This document shows positions 18,412-27,655 of a stretch of DNA of 64,000 nucleotides, piece by piece. The notes below the pieces were generated by a model. The model did no database searches. It worked only from the letters and a program-made list of their open reading frames with translations, and was not told where the DNA came from. Origin of the DNA: Tunturibacter empetritectus (GTDB lineage: Bacteria; Acidobacteriota; Terriglobia; Terriglobales; Acidobacteriaceae); assembly GCF_040358985.1 (NCBI RefSeq), contig NZ_CP132932.1, positions 3,410,001 through 3,474,000 on the forward strand, read 5' to 3'. The translations under genes were made by a program, and so were the position numbers. Each line of letters begins with the position of its first letter. Within the stretch, counting starts at the first letter, position 1.

Positions 18412-20487
18412 ATGGGCCGAATCCGCATTCTCTCCGATCTCGTGGCCAATCAAATCGCCGCCGGCGAAGTCGTCGAACGACCGGCCTCCGTCGTCAAAGA
18501 GCTCCTGGAAAACTCTCTCGACGCGCACGCTACCCGCATCCGAATTGAGGTCGAAGCCGGCGGCCGCAAGCTCATCCGCATCACCGACAACGGTCACGGC
18601 ATGGTCCGCGACGACGCCCTCCTCGCCTTTGAGCGCCACGCCACCTCAAAGCTCCGCAGCGCCGACGACCTCCTCTCCATCTCCACCCTGGGCTTTCGTG
18701 GAGAAGCCCTGCCCTCGATCGCCAGCGTCTCCCGCCTCCAACTCGAGACCCGCGTCGCCGAAGAGTCCTCAGGCACCCTGGTCGAGATCGCAGGCGGCAA
18801 TATACTCCGTGTTGAAGACGCTGGCCTTCCCGTTGGCACCACCATCACCCTCCGCGACCTCTTCTTCAACACCCCCGCCCGCCGAAAATTCCTCAAGTCC
18901 GAGCAGACCGAGCTCTCTCACATCGCCGCCCTCGTCACCCACTACGCCCTCGTCCACCCTACAAAACACATCGAGCTCCACTCCTCCACCCAGGCTCTCC
19001 TGGTCGCCCCAGCTGTCGCCAACGCTGCCGAACGCCTCTTCCAGATCTTCGGCAAAGACACCAGCAACTATATGCTCCCCACCACCGCCGAACTCGACTT
19101 CACCCGCGCCGGCCTCCCCGAGCTCCCGCCCTGGAAGCGCGAAGAAGACTACGTCGCACCGGATCCCGGCTTCCTCCGCATGACCGGCTTCGTCTCCAAG
19201 CCCGAACTGCAAAAGCTCAACCGCAACTCCATCTACGTCTTCGTCAACCAGCGCCTCATCCGCGACAAGCTCATCCTCCACGCGCTCTCCGAGGCCTACC
19301 GCAACATCCTTCCGCCCACCTCCTATCCGGTCGTCCTGCTCTATCTCGAGATGCCGCCGCAAGAGGTCGACGTCAACGTCCATCCAGCCAAGACCGAGGT
19401 CCGCTTCCGCCAGCCCAGCTTCGTGCACGACTTCGTCCGCGACACCATCCGAACCACGCTCATCCAGGCCCGTCCCGCCGCCAGTTTTGCCACAGCGCTC
19501 CAGAATGGCCCGCAAGGGATCTCAAGCTCTCTCCTTATCGACGTAAGCCCGCTCCCCGGCCCTCCAGGTGGCGGCGATGCTATTCCTCAGCCAGTCTTCG
19601 ACCCCACGTATCCCCCATCCACCTTCGAAGAAGGTCACGCGATACCGCTGAGCGTCGAAGGGGAAGGTGCCCTCTATTTTTCGAATGGCTCCGAGTCTTC
19701 GAATTACTCCCAGACCGCGCAATGGGACAGTCCTACTTCAGCTGAAACCATAAAGTCCCCCACCTTCCACCTTGCTGCTCCCATAGTGCCACCCTCTCCC
19801 GGCCGCTTCGCCTTTTCGGGACACTCGATCCCCATCGGTTACGAATCCACCGACACCGAATCCATCTACGACGCAGCCTCACCCCAGCAAGCCGACACGC
19901 TCACTGCGCTCTCTACCCTCAAGCCGCTCGGTCAACTCCGCGACTCCTTCATCCTCGCCACCAACGAAGAGGGTCTCTGGATCATCGACCAGCATGTAGC
20001 TCATGAGCGCATCCTCTTCGAAAAAGTTCTCCGCGAGCGCGACACCGAACAGATCCAGCGCCAGCGCCTGCTCATGCCTCTGCTCATCGACCTCCTCCCC
20101 GCGCAGATGATCACCTTCGCCGAGATCGCCGAAGAACTGGAGCGCAACGGCTTCGAAGCCGAGCCTTTCGGCCCCAGGACTCTCACAGTCAAGGCCGCAC
20201 CCATCGGTCTCGAGGGCCGCGAGCTTGAGCACCTCCTCGAAGAAGTCCTTGCCATCCCCGACCGCAATCGCCAGACCGAGAACTCCGAGGCCCGCCGTCG
20301 CCGTATCGCAGCCTCCATCGCCTGCCACGCCGCAATCAAGATCAATCAGCCCCTCGAACACTCAAAGATCGAATGGCTGCTCGACGCGCTGGGAAAGACC
20401 GAGCACCCCACAGCCTGCCCCCACGGCAGACCCATCGCTCTGCGGTACTCCTACAAGGACATTTCGAAGGCCTTCCAGCGCATCTGA
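18412..20487 (+). CDS. mutL: DNA mismatch repair protein MutL
   Basis: A 691-residue MutL. The GHKL ATPase N-terminus is complete: ASVVKELLENSLDA, RITDNGHGM and STLGFRGEALPSI. The middle linker (residues about 360-500) is Pro/Ser-rich. The C-terminal dimerisation and endonuclease domain contains IIDQHVAHERILFE near residue 525, a DQHA(X)2E(X)4E-type nuclease motif with Val replacing Ala, plus ACHAAIKINQ near 637 and CPHGRP near 668. It is therefore probably a nicking MutL, as in methyl-independent mismatch repair. mutS is not in this window. Confidence 0.95.
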   Translation: MGRIRILSDLVANQIAAGEVVERPASVVKELLENSLDAHATRIRIEVEAGGRKLIRITDNGHGMVRDDALLAFERHATSKLRSADDLLSISTLGFRGEALPSIASVSRLQLETRVAEESSGTLVEIAGGNILRVEDAGLPVGTTITLRDLFFNTPARRKFLKSEQTELSHIAALVTHYALVHPTKHIELHSSTQALLVAPAVANAAERLFQIFGKDTSNYMLPTTAELDFTRAGLPELPPWKREEDYVAPDPGFLRMTGFVSKPELQKLNRNSIYVFVNQRLIRDKLILHALSEAYRNILPPTSYPVVLLYLEMPPQEVDVNVHPAKTEVRFRQPSFVHDFVRDTIRTTLIQARPAASFATALQNGPQGISSSLLIDVSPLPGPPGGGDAIPQPVFDPTYPPSTFEEGHAIPLSVEGEGALYFSNGSESSNYSQTAQWDSPTSAETIKSPTFHLAAPIVPPSPGRFAFSGHSIPIGYESTDTESIYDAASPQQADTLTALSTLKPLGQLRDSFILATNEEGLWIIDQHVAHERILFEKVLRERDTEQIQRQRLLMPLLIDLLPAQMITFAEIAEELERNGFEAEPFGPRTLTVKAAPIGLEGRELEHLLEEVLAIPDRNRQTENSEARRRRIAASIACHAAIKINQPLEHSKIEWLLDALGKTEHPTACPHGRPIALRYSYKDISKAFQRI

Positions 20488-20584
20488 CTCTGTGAAGAAT
20501 CCGCGAATATGTCGCACGGCGGCAACCATCTCTCCATGACTCTGCAACCAACTTGTATCAATCTTCGTTCCACTGGAGAGACCA

Positions 20585-21682
20585 TTGCGCAAATTCATCG
20601 ATAACTCCCGCATTTATTTCCGGTCAGCGTACATCGTCTGTTTTGCCTCCGCTCTCTTCGTCTCCCTTGCGGGCTGCAAATCAAGCTCCGGCGGCAGCGA
20701 AGCCCAGAGCGTCGAACTCAACGGTGCAGGAAGCACCTTCGTCTACCCCGTCATGTCCCGTTGGACGTCCTCTTTCTCCGGCGCCCACTCCAACGTCCGC
20801 ATCAACTACCAATCCATCGGCTCCGGCGGCGGCGTTCAGCAAGTGAAAAACGGCACCGTCGACTTCGGCGCCTCCGACGCCGCGCTCAACGACGATCAGC
20901 TCAATGGCATGAAGCCGATGCTTCAAATCCCGGAGTCCGCCGGACCCGTCTGTATCACCTACTCTCTCCCCGGCCTCAACAAACCCATCCAGCTCTCCTC
21001 CGACGCCATCGCCGGCATCTTCCTCGGCAAGATCACCACCTGGCACGATCCCATCCTGGCCAAAGACAACCCCGGCGTCGCTCTGCCCAACACCAAGATC
21101 CTCGTCGCCCACCGCACCGATGGCAGCGGCACCACCAACGCCTTCACCACCTACCTCTCCGCCGTCAGTCCGGAGTGGCAGCAGAAGGTCGGCCAGGGCA
21201 ACTCCGTCAACTGGCCCGTCGGCATGGGCGGAAAGGGAAGCGAGGGCGTTACCGGCCAGGTCCGTCAAACGCCCGGAGCCATCGGATACGTCGAACTCAC
21301 CTTCGCCCAGCAGAACAAGCTACCCGTAGCCTCCATCAAGAATCTCGCTGGCAAATACATCCCGCCGGACACCTCCAGCACCACCGCCGCCATAGCAGCC
21401 TTCACCGATCAGCTCTCGAAAGACCCGCGCACCCCCATCGTCAACGCCCCCGCCTCCGCACCTGACGCCTATCCAATCTCCACCCTCACCTTCCTCATCA
21501 TCCCGAAGGATGGCCCCGACGTTGTAAAGCGAACGGCCCTCAGAAACTTCGTCCAGTACGTCATCACCGACGGCCAAGCCGCCGCGGCCACACTCAACTA
21601 CGCCCCACTTCCCGACGGCGTCAAAGACTACGACCGCCAACAACTCCAACAGATGACAGCAGCCGGCCAGCCAATCCCCTAA
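20585..21682 (+). CDS. pstS: Phosphate ABC transporter substrate-binding protein PstS
   Basis: A 365-residue periplasmic phosphate-binding lipoprotein. The TTG start has GGAGAG upstream and opens a signal ending in the lipobox SLAGC. The body has the PstS signature: LNGAGSTFVYPVMSRW near residue 45, then IGSGGGVQQVKNGTVDFGASDA, and HRTDGSGTTNAFTTYL. The pstCAB, phoU and phoBR genes are absent nearby, so it may be a stand-alone copy. It lies 97 bp after mutL. A terminator follows. Confidence 0.93.
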   Translation: MRKFIDNSRIYFRSAYIVCFASALFVSLAGCKSSSGGSEAQSVELNGAGSTFVYPVMSRWTSSFSGAHSNVRINYQSIGSGGGVQQVKNGTVDFGASDAALNDDQLNGMKPMLQIPESAGPVCITYSLPGLNKPIQLSSDAIAGIFLGKITTWHDPILAKDNPGVALPNTKILVAHRTDGSGTTNAFTTYLSAVSPEWQQKVGQGNSVNWPVGMGGKGSEGVTGQVRQTPGAIGYVELTFAQQNKLPVASIKNLAGKYIPPDTSSTTAAIAAFTDQLSKDPRTPIVNAPASAPDAYPISTLTFLIIPKDGPDVVKRTALRNFVQYVITDGQAAAATLNYAPLPDGVKDYDRQQLQQMTAAGQPIP

Positions 21683-21698
21683 CCAAGTCATCCCAGCC

Positions 21699-21743
21699 GT
21701 CTTATCCGCCAGAGAAAGCAAGGTGCGGATAAGACTGCTTTCT
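21699..21743 (+). terminator. Intrinsic terminator after pstS
   Basis: Arms GTCTTATCCGC (21699-21709) and GCGGATAAGAC (21725-21735) pair perfectly over 11 bp. CTTTCTT follows as an imperfect T tract. Confidence 0.75.
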
Positions 21744-21939
21744 TACGCCACACAGAATCTTGGATTCCTTGATAGTGGGTCACTTTGGTAAACGACTGTT
21801 TGCCGAAAAGGGAGCTTTGCGGGAATCATTAGTCGTTACTATACAAAATGGCGTTTATGGGGAGGAACTCTCCAAGCCGATGCAATCCCTTTTAGTGGGT
21901 GCATTGGGCTGCTTCGAATCCGCGAGATCGATTGGGAAA

Positions 21940-22575
21940 CTATGAAGACTGATTCTGCGAGATATAACCCCTCAGGAGCAGAGACAGAGCAATCCGGAGG
22001 CCTTCCCATATGTACTTCTGAGGTATTGCCCCCAGCTTCCCGCACATCTGCAACGAGTCTGTTGCCATCGCGAGCATCAGTCTGCATGCAACGGCTCTCT
22101 TGGTTTGGGGCATAGCGGGGGCATTCACCGAAAGAAACTCTTCCAAAGGCTGCATCGCCAATTGTTCAAGGGGCTGACAGTGTTCGCTCAAGTGACGCAC
22201 AACTGCTGGAAACACCGGGTGCCGCTCGACCAGCAGGCGAAAATTTGTCGTATACCACTGGACGAATGCCTCCGTATCGACGCTGTAGGGTTTCGTCCTC
22301 ATCTGCTCGGCCCAGTCTCTTTCGAGCGAAGTCCGCAATCGCACTACAAGGGCTTCAATGATCTGCTCCCTATTGGAGAAGAAGCGATACATTGAACCAA
22401 CCGCAGAGCCTGAGCGGCTTGCGACGGCAGTGAGTGTCAAGCCGGATATGCCCTCGTCGATCAAGATCTTCTCGACAGCATCCAGAATCAGGTCGACCCT
22501 CAACTCGCCGCGCTTCTGCTGGGGACGAGCTCGTAATGTCGCGTTTGGCTTGTTCGCTCTCTTCTGCATCACCAT
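21940..22575 (-). CDS. TetR-family transcriptional regulator
   Basis: A 211-residue TetR repressor. The N-terminal helix-turn-helix domain spans about residues 25-70: LILDAVEKILIDEGISGLTL, then AVASRSGSAVGSMYRFFSNR. The rest is the all-helical ligand and dimer domain. It is divergent from the SRPBCC-SDR gene pair, and a 16-bp palindrome lies in the 109-bp space between, so it probably represses that pair and itself. The ligand is unknown. Confidence 0.9.
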   Translation of the reverse strand: MVMQKRANKPNATLRARPQQKRGELRVDLILDAVEKILIDEGISGLTLTAVASRSGSAVGSMYRFFSNREQIIEALVVRLRTSLERDWAEQMRTKPYSVDTEAFVQWYTTNFRLLVERHPVFPAVVRHLSEHCQPLEQLAMQPLEEFLSVNAPAMPQTKRAVACRLMLAMATDSLQMCGKLGAIPQKYIWEGLRIALSLLLRGYISQNQSS

Positions 22576-22639
22576 TTCTTATTCTCGCGCGTTCGCTTGA
22601 GTTGACGAAATGCGAGTGATTCCTCTACTTTAACAAAAT

Positions 22640-22655
22640 GCGAGGGTATCCTCGC
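22640..22655. promoter_or_regulatory. Palindromic operator between tetR and the SRPBCC-SDR genes
   Basis: Perfect 6-bp arms GCGAGG and CCTCGC separated by GTAT. A second, degenerate site (GCGAGTGATTCCTC) lies just to the left near 22611. Position and symmetry fit a TetR operator. Confidence 0.55.
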
Positions 22656-22684
22656 TTTATAGGATTCTGAAAGGACGGCCTCTG

Positions 22685-23212
22685 GTGAAGTGGAAACAAG
22701 TTGTGAAGGGTTTTCTTTTGTTTGCGGGATTTCTCGCCGCAGTTGGCGTTGTTGGATACCTAATCGTTCCCTCATGGACGGTAACGGCGAGCACGGTGAG
22801 TAGCGCAAGCCCGCAACAGATATGGGCCTGGTATATAGATACCCCGGACGTTCCCCAATGGGATCATCTCGTCAAGCAGGTGATAGCGCACGGGCCGTTC
22901 GAGGTTAACACGCAAGGGGAAAACATTCCGTATTCGGGGCCAGTCATGCATTGGACTTTGACGCAAGTTACCGTCAACAAGTCCTACACCGAGACGTCTC
23001 GGCTACCGTTAGCCACATTGGAAGCGACACACGTCGTCTCTGTTCAGGACAACGTCACACACATCACGCACGGCATTACAGTGAATGGTCCGGCCGCGTG
23101 GGTGTATCGATTCTTGTTCCGCAAGCAGATTGACGATGGAATGCGCCAGGCGATCAACGATCTGGCGGCAGGTGCTCCCAACGGGCTACTCCACACAGGA
23201 GGTGGACGCTAA
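22685..23212 (+). CDS. SRPBCC-superfamily protein, membrane-anchored
   Basis: A 175-residue protein with a GTG start. One N-terminal membrane segment (FLLFAGFLAAVGVVGYLIV) precedes a START/SRPBCC-like domain opening VTASTVSSASPQQIWAWYIDTPDVPQWD, the usual start of polyketide-cyclase-like folds that bind hydrophobic ligands. Its stop overlaps the start of the SDR gene (TAATG), so the two are translationally coupled. Substrate unknown. Confidence 0.7.
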   Translation: MKWKQVVKGFLLFAGFLAAVGVVGYLIVPSWTVTASTVSSASPQQIWAWYIDTPDVPQWDHLVKQVIAHGPFEVNTQGENIPYSGPVMHWTLTQVTVNKSYTETSRLPLATLEATHVVSVQDNVTHITHGITVNGPAAWVYRFLFRKQIDDGMRQAINDLAAGAPNGLLHTGGGR

Positions 23213-23960
23213 TGCTCCGAGGCGGGAATCAGATTCTGATAACAGGCGGAGCGACAGGCATAGGCCTGGAGCTCGCAAAGCTATTCGTCGCAGACGGCAA
23301 TCAGGTTGCCATTTGCGGACGTGATCGTGATCGGTTGGAAGCAGCAAACCACTCAGTTCCACAACTCCGAACAATCGTCGCCGACATAAGCAAGGAAGAC
23401 GATCGACAGCGGTTGCGGGAGACGATGGATGCAGAGCTTCCCAATCTGAATGTGCTCATCAACAACGCCGGAACGTTGAAAGTCTGTGATTTGACCGATC
23501 CGGCGTATCTACTCCAACTGCAAAACGAGATTGCGACAAACTTCTTTGGCCCGCTGTCCCTCACAGCAATTTGCTTCCCCGACTTCAGGCTCAACCGAGC
23601 GCGGTGGTCGTAAACGTAACAACGGGCTATGTCTTCGTTCCCAGCGCAAGAACCGCACCGTACTCAGCGACAAAAACTGCTTCGCATGTAATGACCAAAG
23701 CACTTCGATATCAGCTACGGGATACAGGCATTCGAGTTGTAGAAGTGATGCCACCGGCAGTGGATACTCAAATGGCTTCGCACTACAAGGGCTCCAAGAT
23801 GAGTGCGGAGCATGCGGCAAGATTTATCCATCGGCGACTGTTGAAGAATGAAACCGAGATCGTAGTAGGCCTCTCGCGTCTGCCTCAATTTCTCGGTAGA
23901 GCTTTCCCTGAACTCTCTTTCAGATTGCTGAACAATCTCGAATCGGATGAGAGCAAATGA
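23212..23960 (+). pseudogene. SDR oxidoreductase (DltE-like) broken by a one-base frameshift
   Basis: The first frame (23212-23613) encodes a Rossmann N-terminus with ILITGGATGIGLELAKLF and VLINNAGTL. The second frame (in phase from about 23570 to 23960) encodes VVVNVTTGYVFVPSARTAPY, then SATK with the catalytic Tyr-x-x-x-Lys, to the normal end. They join at FGPLSLTAIC / LPRLQAQPSAVVV. A single missing C at about 23569-23573 (TGCTTCCCC where TGCCTTCCCC is expected) explains the break. The result is a truncated protein without the active site unless this is a sequencing error. The ATG overlaps the upstream stop. Confidence 0.8.
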
Positions 23961-24324
23961 CGACAGACTTCAGTTGGATCGAGATCCGGTCCACCCCCGA
24001 GGGAATCGCAACGACGGCAGACGCCTCATAAAGGACGAGTTTGTAACGACAAGTCGGCTTCTGGGCAGTAGCAACCTGATTCCCTGAAACAGGATTTACA
24101 GGTAACTTGGCTACCCGGATTTCAATTTGACCCACTACCAATTCCTCACCCTTTCACGGAACACTCTCGCTTTGCGGTATTCTTAGAAGGACATACAAAA
24201 AGCATCTCAGCGCATCTAGCCGCTCATCGCTCGAATCCAATCTTTTAGTGTCATCCTTTTAGCCCAGGCTAAGGATATGTTGTAGCGCGAGCCCCGCTCC
24301 GCCCAGCAGGAAGGCAACACCCCC
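23961..24324. other. Intergenic region, no gene seen
   Basis: No frame with a ribosome site or protein-like composition, no strong hairpin and no repeat from elsewhere in the window. The last 25 bases carry the ribosome site AGGAAGG of the following gene. Confidence 0.4.
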
Positions 24325-26592
24325 TTGAAAAGCCAGCCGAACCCAAGCACTCCCACGGCCGACCAGCTCGCCGCCGCCCGCCTCGCGCATTGGCATCAAA
24401 ACACCGATCCCATCCTCACCATCAACATGCTCCGAGACTGGCTCAACGCCTCAGGCCTGGTCTTCTTCACGCCTCGCGCCGCACAGCTCCCCGCGCCCGC
24501 GCCATCCTTCGTCGAAGCCATCCTCGGCACCCCCAACGCAGCTCCCACCCTCGCCGACACGGACCAGTCCCGCAGCCTCCTCTCCCGACTCATCATTGAC
24601 GGCGGCGCCATTCCCCTCAATCTCCTCGGTTCGCCCACCGGCACCGGCAGCGAGACCCCCGACTTCATCGTCTCCCCGCTCGCCTTCCCCTACATCTTCA
24701 CCCTGCGCGGAGACAAAGCCTGGAAGCAGCCACCCACCACCAGCGGAACCACCAAGGTTTCTCCGCTTGCCCTCAACACCTACACCCTCCTTAGCGAGCG
24801 TGCAAAAGATCACGCCACCGGCATGAGCTCCTACGACCTCACCACCCAGCTCGGCAAAGAGGTCACCGAGACCGCCGTCCTCCGCTCCCTCACCGAGCTC
24901 TGGCAGCACCTCCGCGTCATCCCCGTCCCGCAGCCAGACGGAGCCGCCACCCTCTGGGAGCTCACCACCACCCGCTTCACCAAGCAGATCAAAGCCGGAG
25001 CTAACGCTGGACAGCCCACCGCCCTCTCGGCCCTCATCTCTCTCTACCTCGGCCAGGCCATCGTAGCCTCTGAAGAGGACATCGAAACCTTCCTCTCGCC
25101 CATCGCCGCCCGTTCGCGCATCCGCGACGTCGTCCACGCTCTCATCTCAGCACGTCAACTGGAGACCATCGCAGTAGAAGGCCGCACCGTCCTCCACGTC
25201 ACCGGCGAACTTCCCGCCTTCCTCGCAATCGCCGCCCCCACACCGGACGACGTCGACTCCATCGCCGCCACCACTGAAGGCGACGGCACCGAATCCGTCG
25301 AGGAGACTGGCCGGATCAAGAAGTTCATCCCCAAGCCCCGCAAGGTCGGCACCGGATTTGTAACCAAACCTGGTCGCAGTTCGGAATCGTCGCCTTCCCC
25401 GCGCGAGCGCCGGCCCTTCACCCGCGAATCCAACCGTTCCGACCGCCCCAGCTTCACCAAGCCCTGGGAAGAAGAGAAGGCCGACCGCCTCGCAGCAGCA
25501 AAGTCCTCCTCAGAAGTCTCTGATGAAGGCGATAGCGTCGCAGCTCCTCGCACCTACGACCGCAAGCCCAGCTCCGACCGGGCAGGGAAGCGACCCTCCT
25601 TCGGTTCGAAACCATCCTTCGGCTCAAAGCCGTCATTTGGATCGAAGCCAGCCTTTGGGTCGAAGCCGTCGTTCGGCAGCCGCCCCAGTTTTGGCAGCAA
25701 GCCATCATTCGGCAGCAAGCCCCGCTATGACAGTGATCGACCCTCCGCGAGCGGCGACCGCCCCACCTACCGCCGCAGCGCAGACTCCACCGACAGCCGA
25801 CCACCCCGCCGCGAATACACTCCGCGCCCCTACAACGATGCCTCAGCAGGCGAAGGCGACCGTCCCCGCAAGACCTTCTCTAAGCCAGGCACCTTCGGCC
25901 GCAAGCGCGAAGGCTTCGCCGGCAAGCCAAGCTTCGGTCGCGACAGCAGCGACTCCCGCCCGCCCCGCCGCGACTACGGCGACACTCGCCCCCCGCGCCG
26001 CGACTTCGCCCCCCGTCCTGACGCAGACTCCGGTGACGCTCGTCCTCCACGCCGTACCTACGGCGACAAGCCGAGTTTCGGAGCCAAGCCCAGCTTCGGT
26101 GGCCCACGCAAGCCAGGCAGCTTCTCCGCCCGCCCGCAACGCAGCTTCGACGGCGGCGACCGCACCAACGGCTTCGCCCCGCGCAAGAACTTCTCTCGTG
26201 ACACCCCAGCCACCCGTGATTCCGAAGCCCGTCCCCGCCGCACAGAGGGCCGCGCCTCACGTCCCGACGGTCCCCCCTTCCGCAAGTTCGACGCCCCCCG
26301 CACCCCGCGTCCCAAGGGCGACTTCGAAGGCAAACCCAGCGGAGGCTTCGGCGAGAAAAAGCCCTACAGCAAAACCGGCAGCAGCTTCGGAGCCAAGAAG
26401 CCATATACCAAATCCAGCGGCAGCTTCGCCGGGAAATCGGCGTCTGGCAGCTTTGCCGGCAAGAAGTCCTATAGCAAATCCGCCGCCGGAATCGGCAAAC
26501 CCGCCAGCACCTTCGATAAGTTCAAGGGCAACAAGAAGCCCTTTGGCAATCGGCCTCCCGCCCGTAAGTTCAAACGTGAGGAAGGGGAATAA
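24325..26592 (+). CDS. Winged-helix-like protein with a long arginine/serine/glycine-rich disordered tail
   Basis: A 755-residue protein starting at a TTG nine bases after AGGAAGG. Residues 1-300 form an ordered domain (DFIVSPLAFPYIFTLRGDKAW; LGKEVTETAVLRSLTELWQHLRVIPV; ALSALISLYLGQAIVASEED). Its pattern tentatively recalls AlkZ-like winged-helix proteins, but the catalytic QxQ of AlkZ is not seen. Residues about 330-755 are low complexity: seven tandem SFGSKP units (425-466), several RPPRRDY-type units and a Lys/Gly/Ser end (KKPYSKTG..AKKPYTKS). Basic Arg/Phe/Gly/Tyr-rich tails often bind RNA. cmk starts six bases after the stop, so the two are probably cotranscribed. Function unknown. Confidence 0.75.
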   Translation: MKSQPNPSTPTADQLAAARLAHWHQNTDPILTINMLRDWLNASGLVFFTPRAAQLPAPAPSFVEAILGTPNAAPTLADTDQSRSLLSRLIIDGGAIPLNLLGSPTGTGSETPDFIVSPLAFPYIFTLRGDKAWKQPPTTSGTTKVSPLALNTYTLLSERAKDHATGMSSYDLTTQLGKEVTETAVLRSLTELWQHLRVIPVPQPDGAATLWELTTTRFTKQIKAGANAGQPTALSALISLYLGQAIVASEEDIETFLSPIAARSRIRDVVHALISARQLETIAVEGRTVLHVTGELPAFLAIAAPTPDDVDSIAATTEGDGTESVEETGRIKKFIPKPRKVGTGFVTKPGRSSESSPSPRERRPFTRESNRSDRPSFTKPWEEEKADRLAAAKSSSEVSDEGDSVAAPRTYDRKPSSDRAGKRPSFGSKPSFGSKPSFGSKPAFGSKPSFGSRPSFGSKPSFGSKPRYDSDRPSASGDRPTYRRSADSTDSRPPRREYTPRPYNDASAGEGDRPRKTFSKPGTFGRKREGFAGKPSFGRDSSDSRPPRRDYGDTRPPRRDFAPRPDADSGDARPPRRTYGDKPSFGAKPSFGGPRKPGSFSARPQRSFDGGDRTNGFAPRKNFSRDTPATRDSEARPRRTEGRASRPDGPPFRKFDAPRTPRPKGDFEGKPSGGFGEKKPYSKTGSSFGAKKPYTKSSGSFAGKSASGSFAGKKSYSKSAAGIGKPASTFDKFKGNKKPFGNRPPARKFKREEGE
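25597..25722 (+). repeat. 18-bp tandem repeat encoding SFGSKP
   Basis: Seven in-frame units of 18 bp encode SFGSKP, with AFGSKP and SFGSRP variants. Third positions differ between units (TCGAAA, AGCAAG), so the array is not recently homogenised. Confidence 0.8.
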
Positions 26593-26597
26593 GCCGG

Positions 26598-27392
26598 ATG
26601 ACGCAGCCGCACGAGGACTCCGCACCCGCAACGCCGCCTGAAACCAACAAGCGCCAGCGCCCCGTCATCGCCATCGACGGGCCCGCCGGCGCCGGCAAAA
26701 GCACCCTCGCCGCCCATCTCGCCCGCCGCTTCGGGTTCCTCAATCTCGAAACGGGTGCCATGTACCGCGCGCTCGCCCTTAAAGCCATCGACAACGACTA
26801 CGACTTCGATGAAGAGGCGCCCCTCATGGACCTCGCCGCCCACACCCGCATCACCCTCGAGCCGCAACTCGAAGGCAACCGCGTCCTGCTCGACGGTCGG
26901 GATGTCTCTCGCCGCATTCGCGAGACCGACGTCACCAACGCCGCCTCTAAAGTCTCCGTCCACCCGCAACTTCGCGCCTGGATGGTCCACCAGCAGCGCC
27001 TGCTCGGCCAGGCTGGCGGAGTTGTCATGGAAGGCCGCGACATTGGCACCGCCGTCTTTCCCGACGCCGAAGTCAAGATCTTCCTCGACGCTGCCCCCGA
27101 AGTTCGCGGCAATCGCCGCTACCGCCAGGCCGCTCCCACATCGAACTCTGCCGAGCCCACCGACAGCCAAAACGGCCGTCAATCTCCTGATCCCGTCACC
27201 GCCGAACAGCAGCGTGTTAATGAGGAGGCTGTCCTTCGCGAGCTGAAAGACCGCGACTACCGCGACCGCAATCGGGCCGAATCACCCCTCAGGCCCGCCA
27301 CCGACGCCGTCATCCTCGACTCCACCTCAATGACCCTCGCTGAGGTGCTCCAGCAGGCCGAAGAGATCGTTCGAACCCACCTCAAAGCATGA
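26598..27392 (+). CDS. cmk: Cytidylate kinase
   Basis: A 264-residue CMP/dCMP kinase. The P-loop VIAIDGPAGAGKSTLA lies near residue 25. It is followed by GFLNLETGAMYRALALKA, LLDGRDVSRRIR, VVMEGRDIGTAVFPDAEVKIFL (nucleotide-binding and substrate site) and RDYRDRNRAESPL. A non-conserved insertion (residues about 180-200, APTSNSAEPTDSQNG) and a 20-residue polar N-terminus make it longer than the usual 220-230 residues. A ribosome site (GAGGAAGGGG) lies within the end of the preceding gene. Confidence 0.96.
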   Translation: MTQPHEDSAPATPPETNKRQRPVIAIDGPAGAGKSTLAAHLARRFGFLNLETGAMYRALALKAIDNDYDFDEEAPLMDLAAHTRITLEPQLEGNRVLLDGRDVSRRIRETDVTNAASKVSVHPQLRAWMVHQQRLLGQAGGVVMEGRDIGTAVFPDAEVKIFLDAAPEVRGNRRYRQAAPTSNSAEPTDSQNGRQSPDPVTAEQQRVNEEAVLRELKDRDYRDRNRAESPLRPATDAVILDSTSMTLAEVLQQAEEIVRTHLKA

Positions 27393-27480
27393 CCCTGCGT
27401 GATAACTAGCATTGTGGACCAACGTTTGTCGAATCCGCTGAACCCCAATATCCTCATTTAGACCGGAAAATTCACATATT

Positions 27481-27500
27481 TTGCACTACAAATAGTGCAA
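27481..27500. promoter_or_regulatory. Perfect inverted repeat upstream of the cold-shock gene
   Basis: TTGCACTA and TAGTGCAA (8-bp arms) flank CAAA. It lies 156 bases before the cold-shock ATG in an AT-rich stretch (27460-27560). It could be an operator or a short hairpin in a long 5' leader; it has no T tract to act as a terminator. Confidence 0.5.
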
Positions 27501-27655
27501 ATGTAACTATTTAGGAGAATATGTAAAAAAAACTTGGCAACTGTGCTAACCTTCACACATCGTTTGAAACAGATTGGTTTTCTGCAAAGCTCGTACTGTA
27601 CGAACCCCGATTTGGATCTAGCGGCAAATTCAACAGCAATAAGGAAATAACGGAT

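Noticed and set aside
21760..21945. 61-residue plus-strand frame downstream of pstS
   Set aside because: TTG start, no ribosome site, no recognisable family, and it lies in the gap before a convergent gene. Treated as chance.
23560..23575. Programmed frameshift site in the SDR gene
   Set aside because: No X-XXY-YYZ heptamer and no stimulatory structure was apparent; a missing base explains it more simply.
24190..24260. Possible tRNA fragment around GCTCGAATCCAATC
   Set aside because: A TpsiC-like word only; no acceptor, D or anticodon stems can be drawn around it.
25523..26641. 372-residue alternative frame over the disordered tail
   Set aside because: A shadow of the repetitive GC-rich coding sequence; Ala/Pro/Ser-only composition and no start signal.
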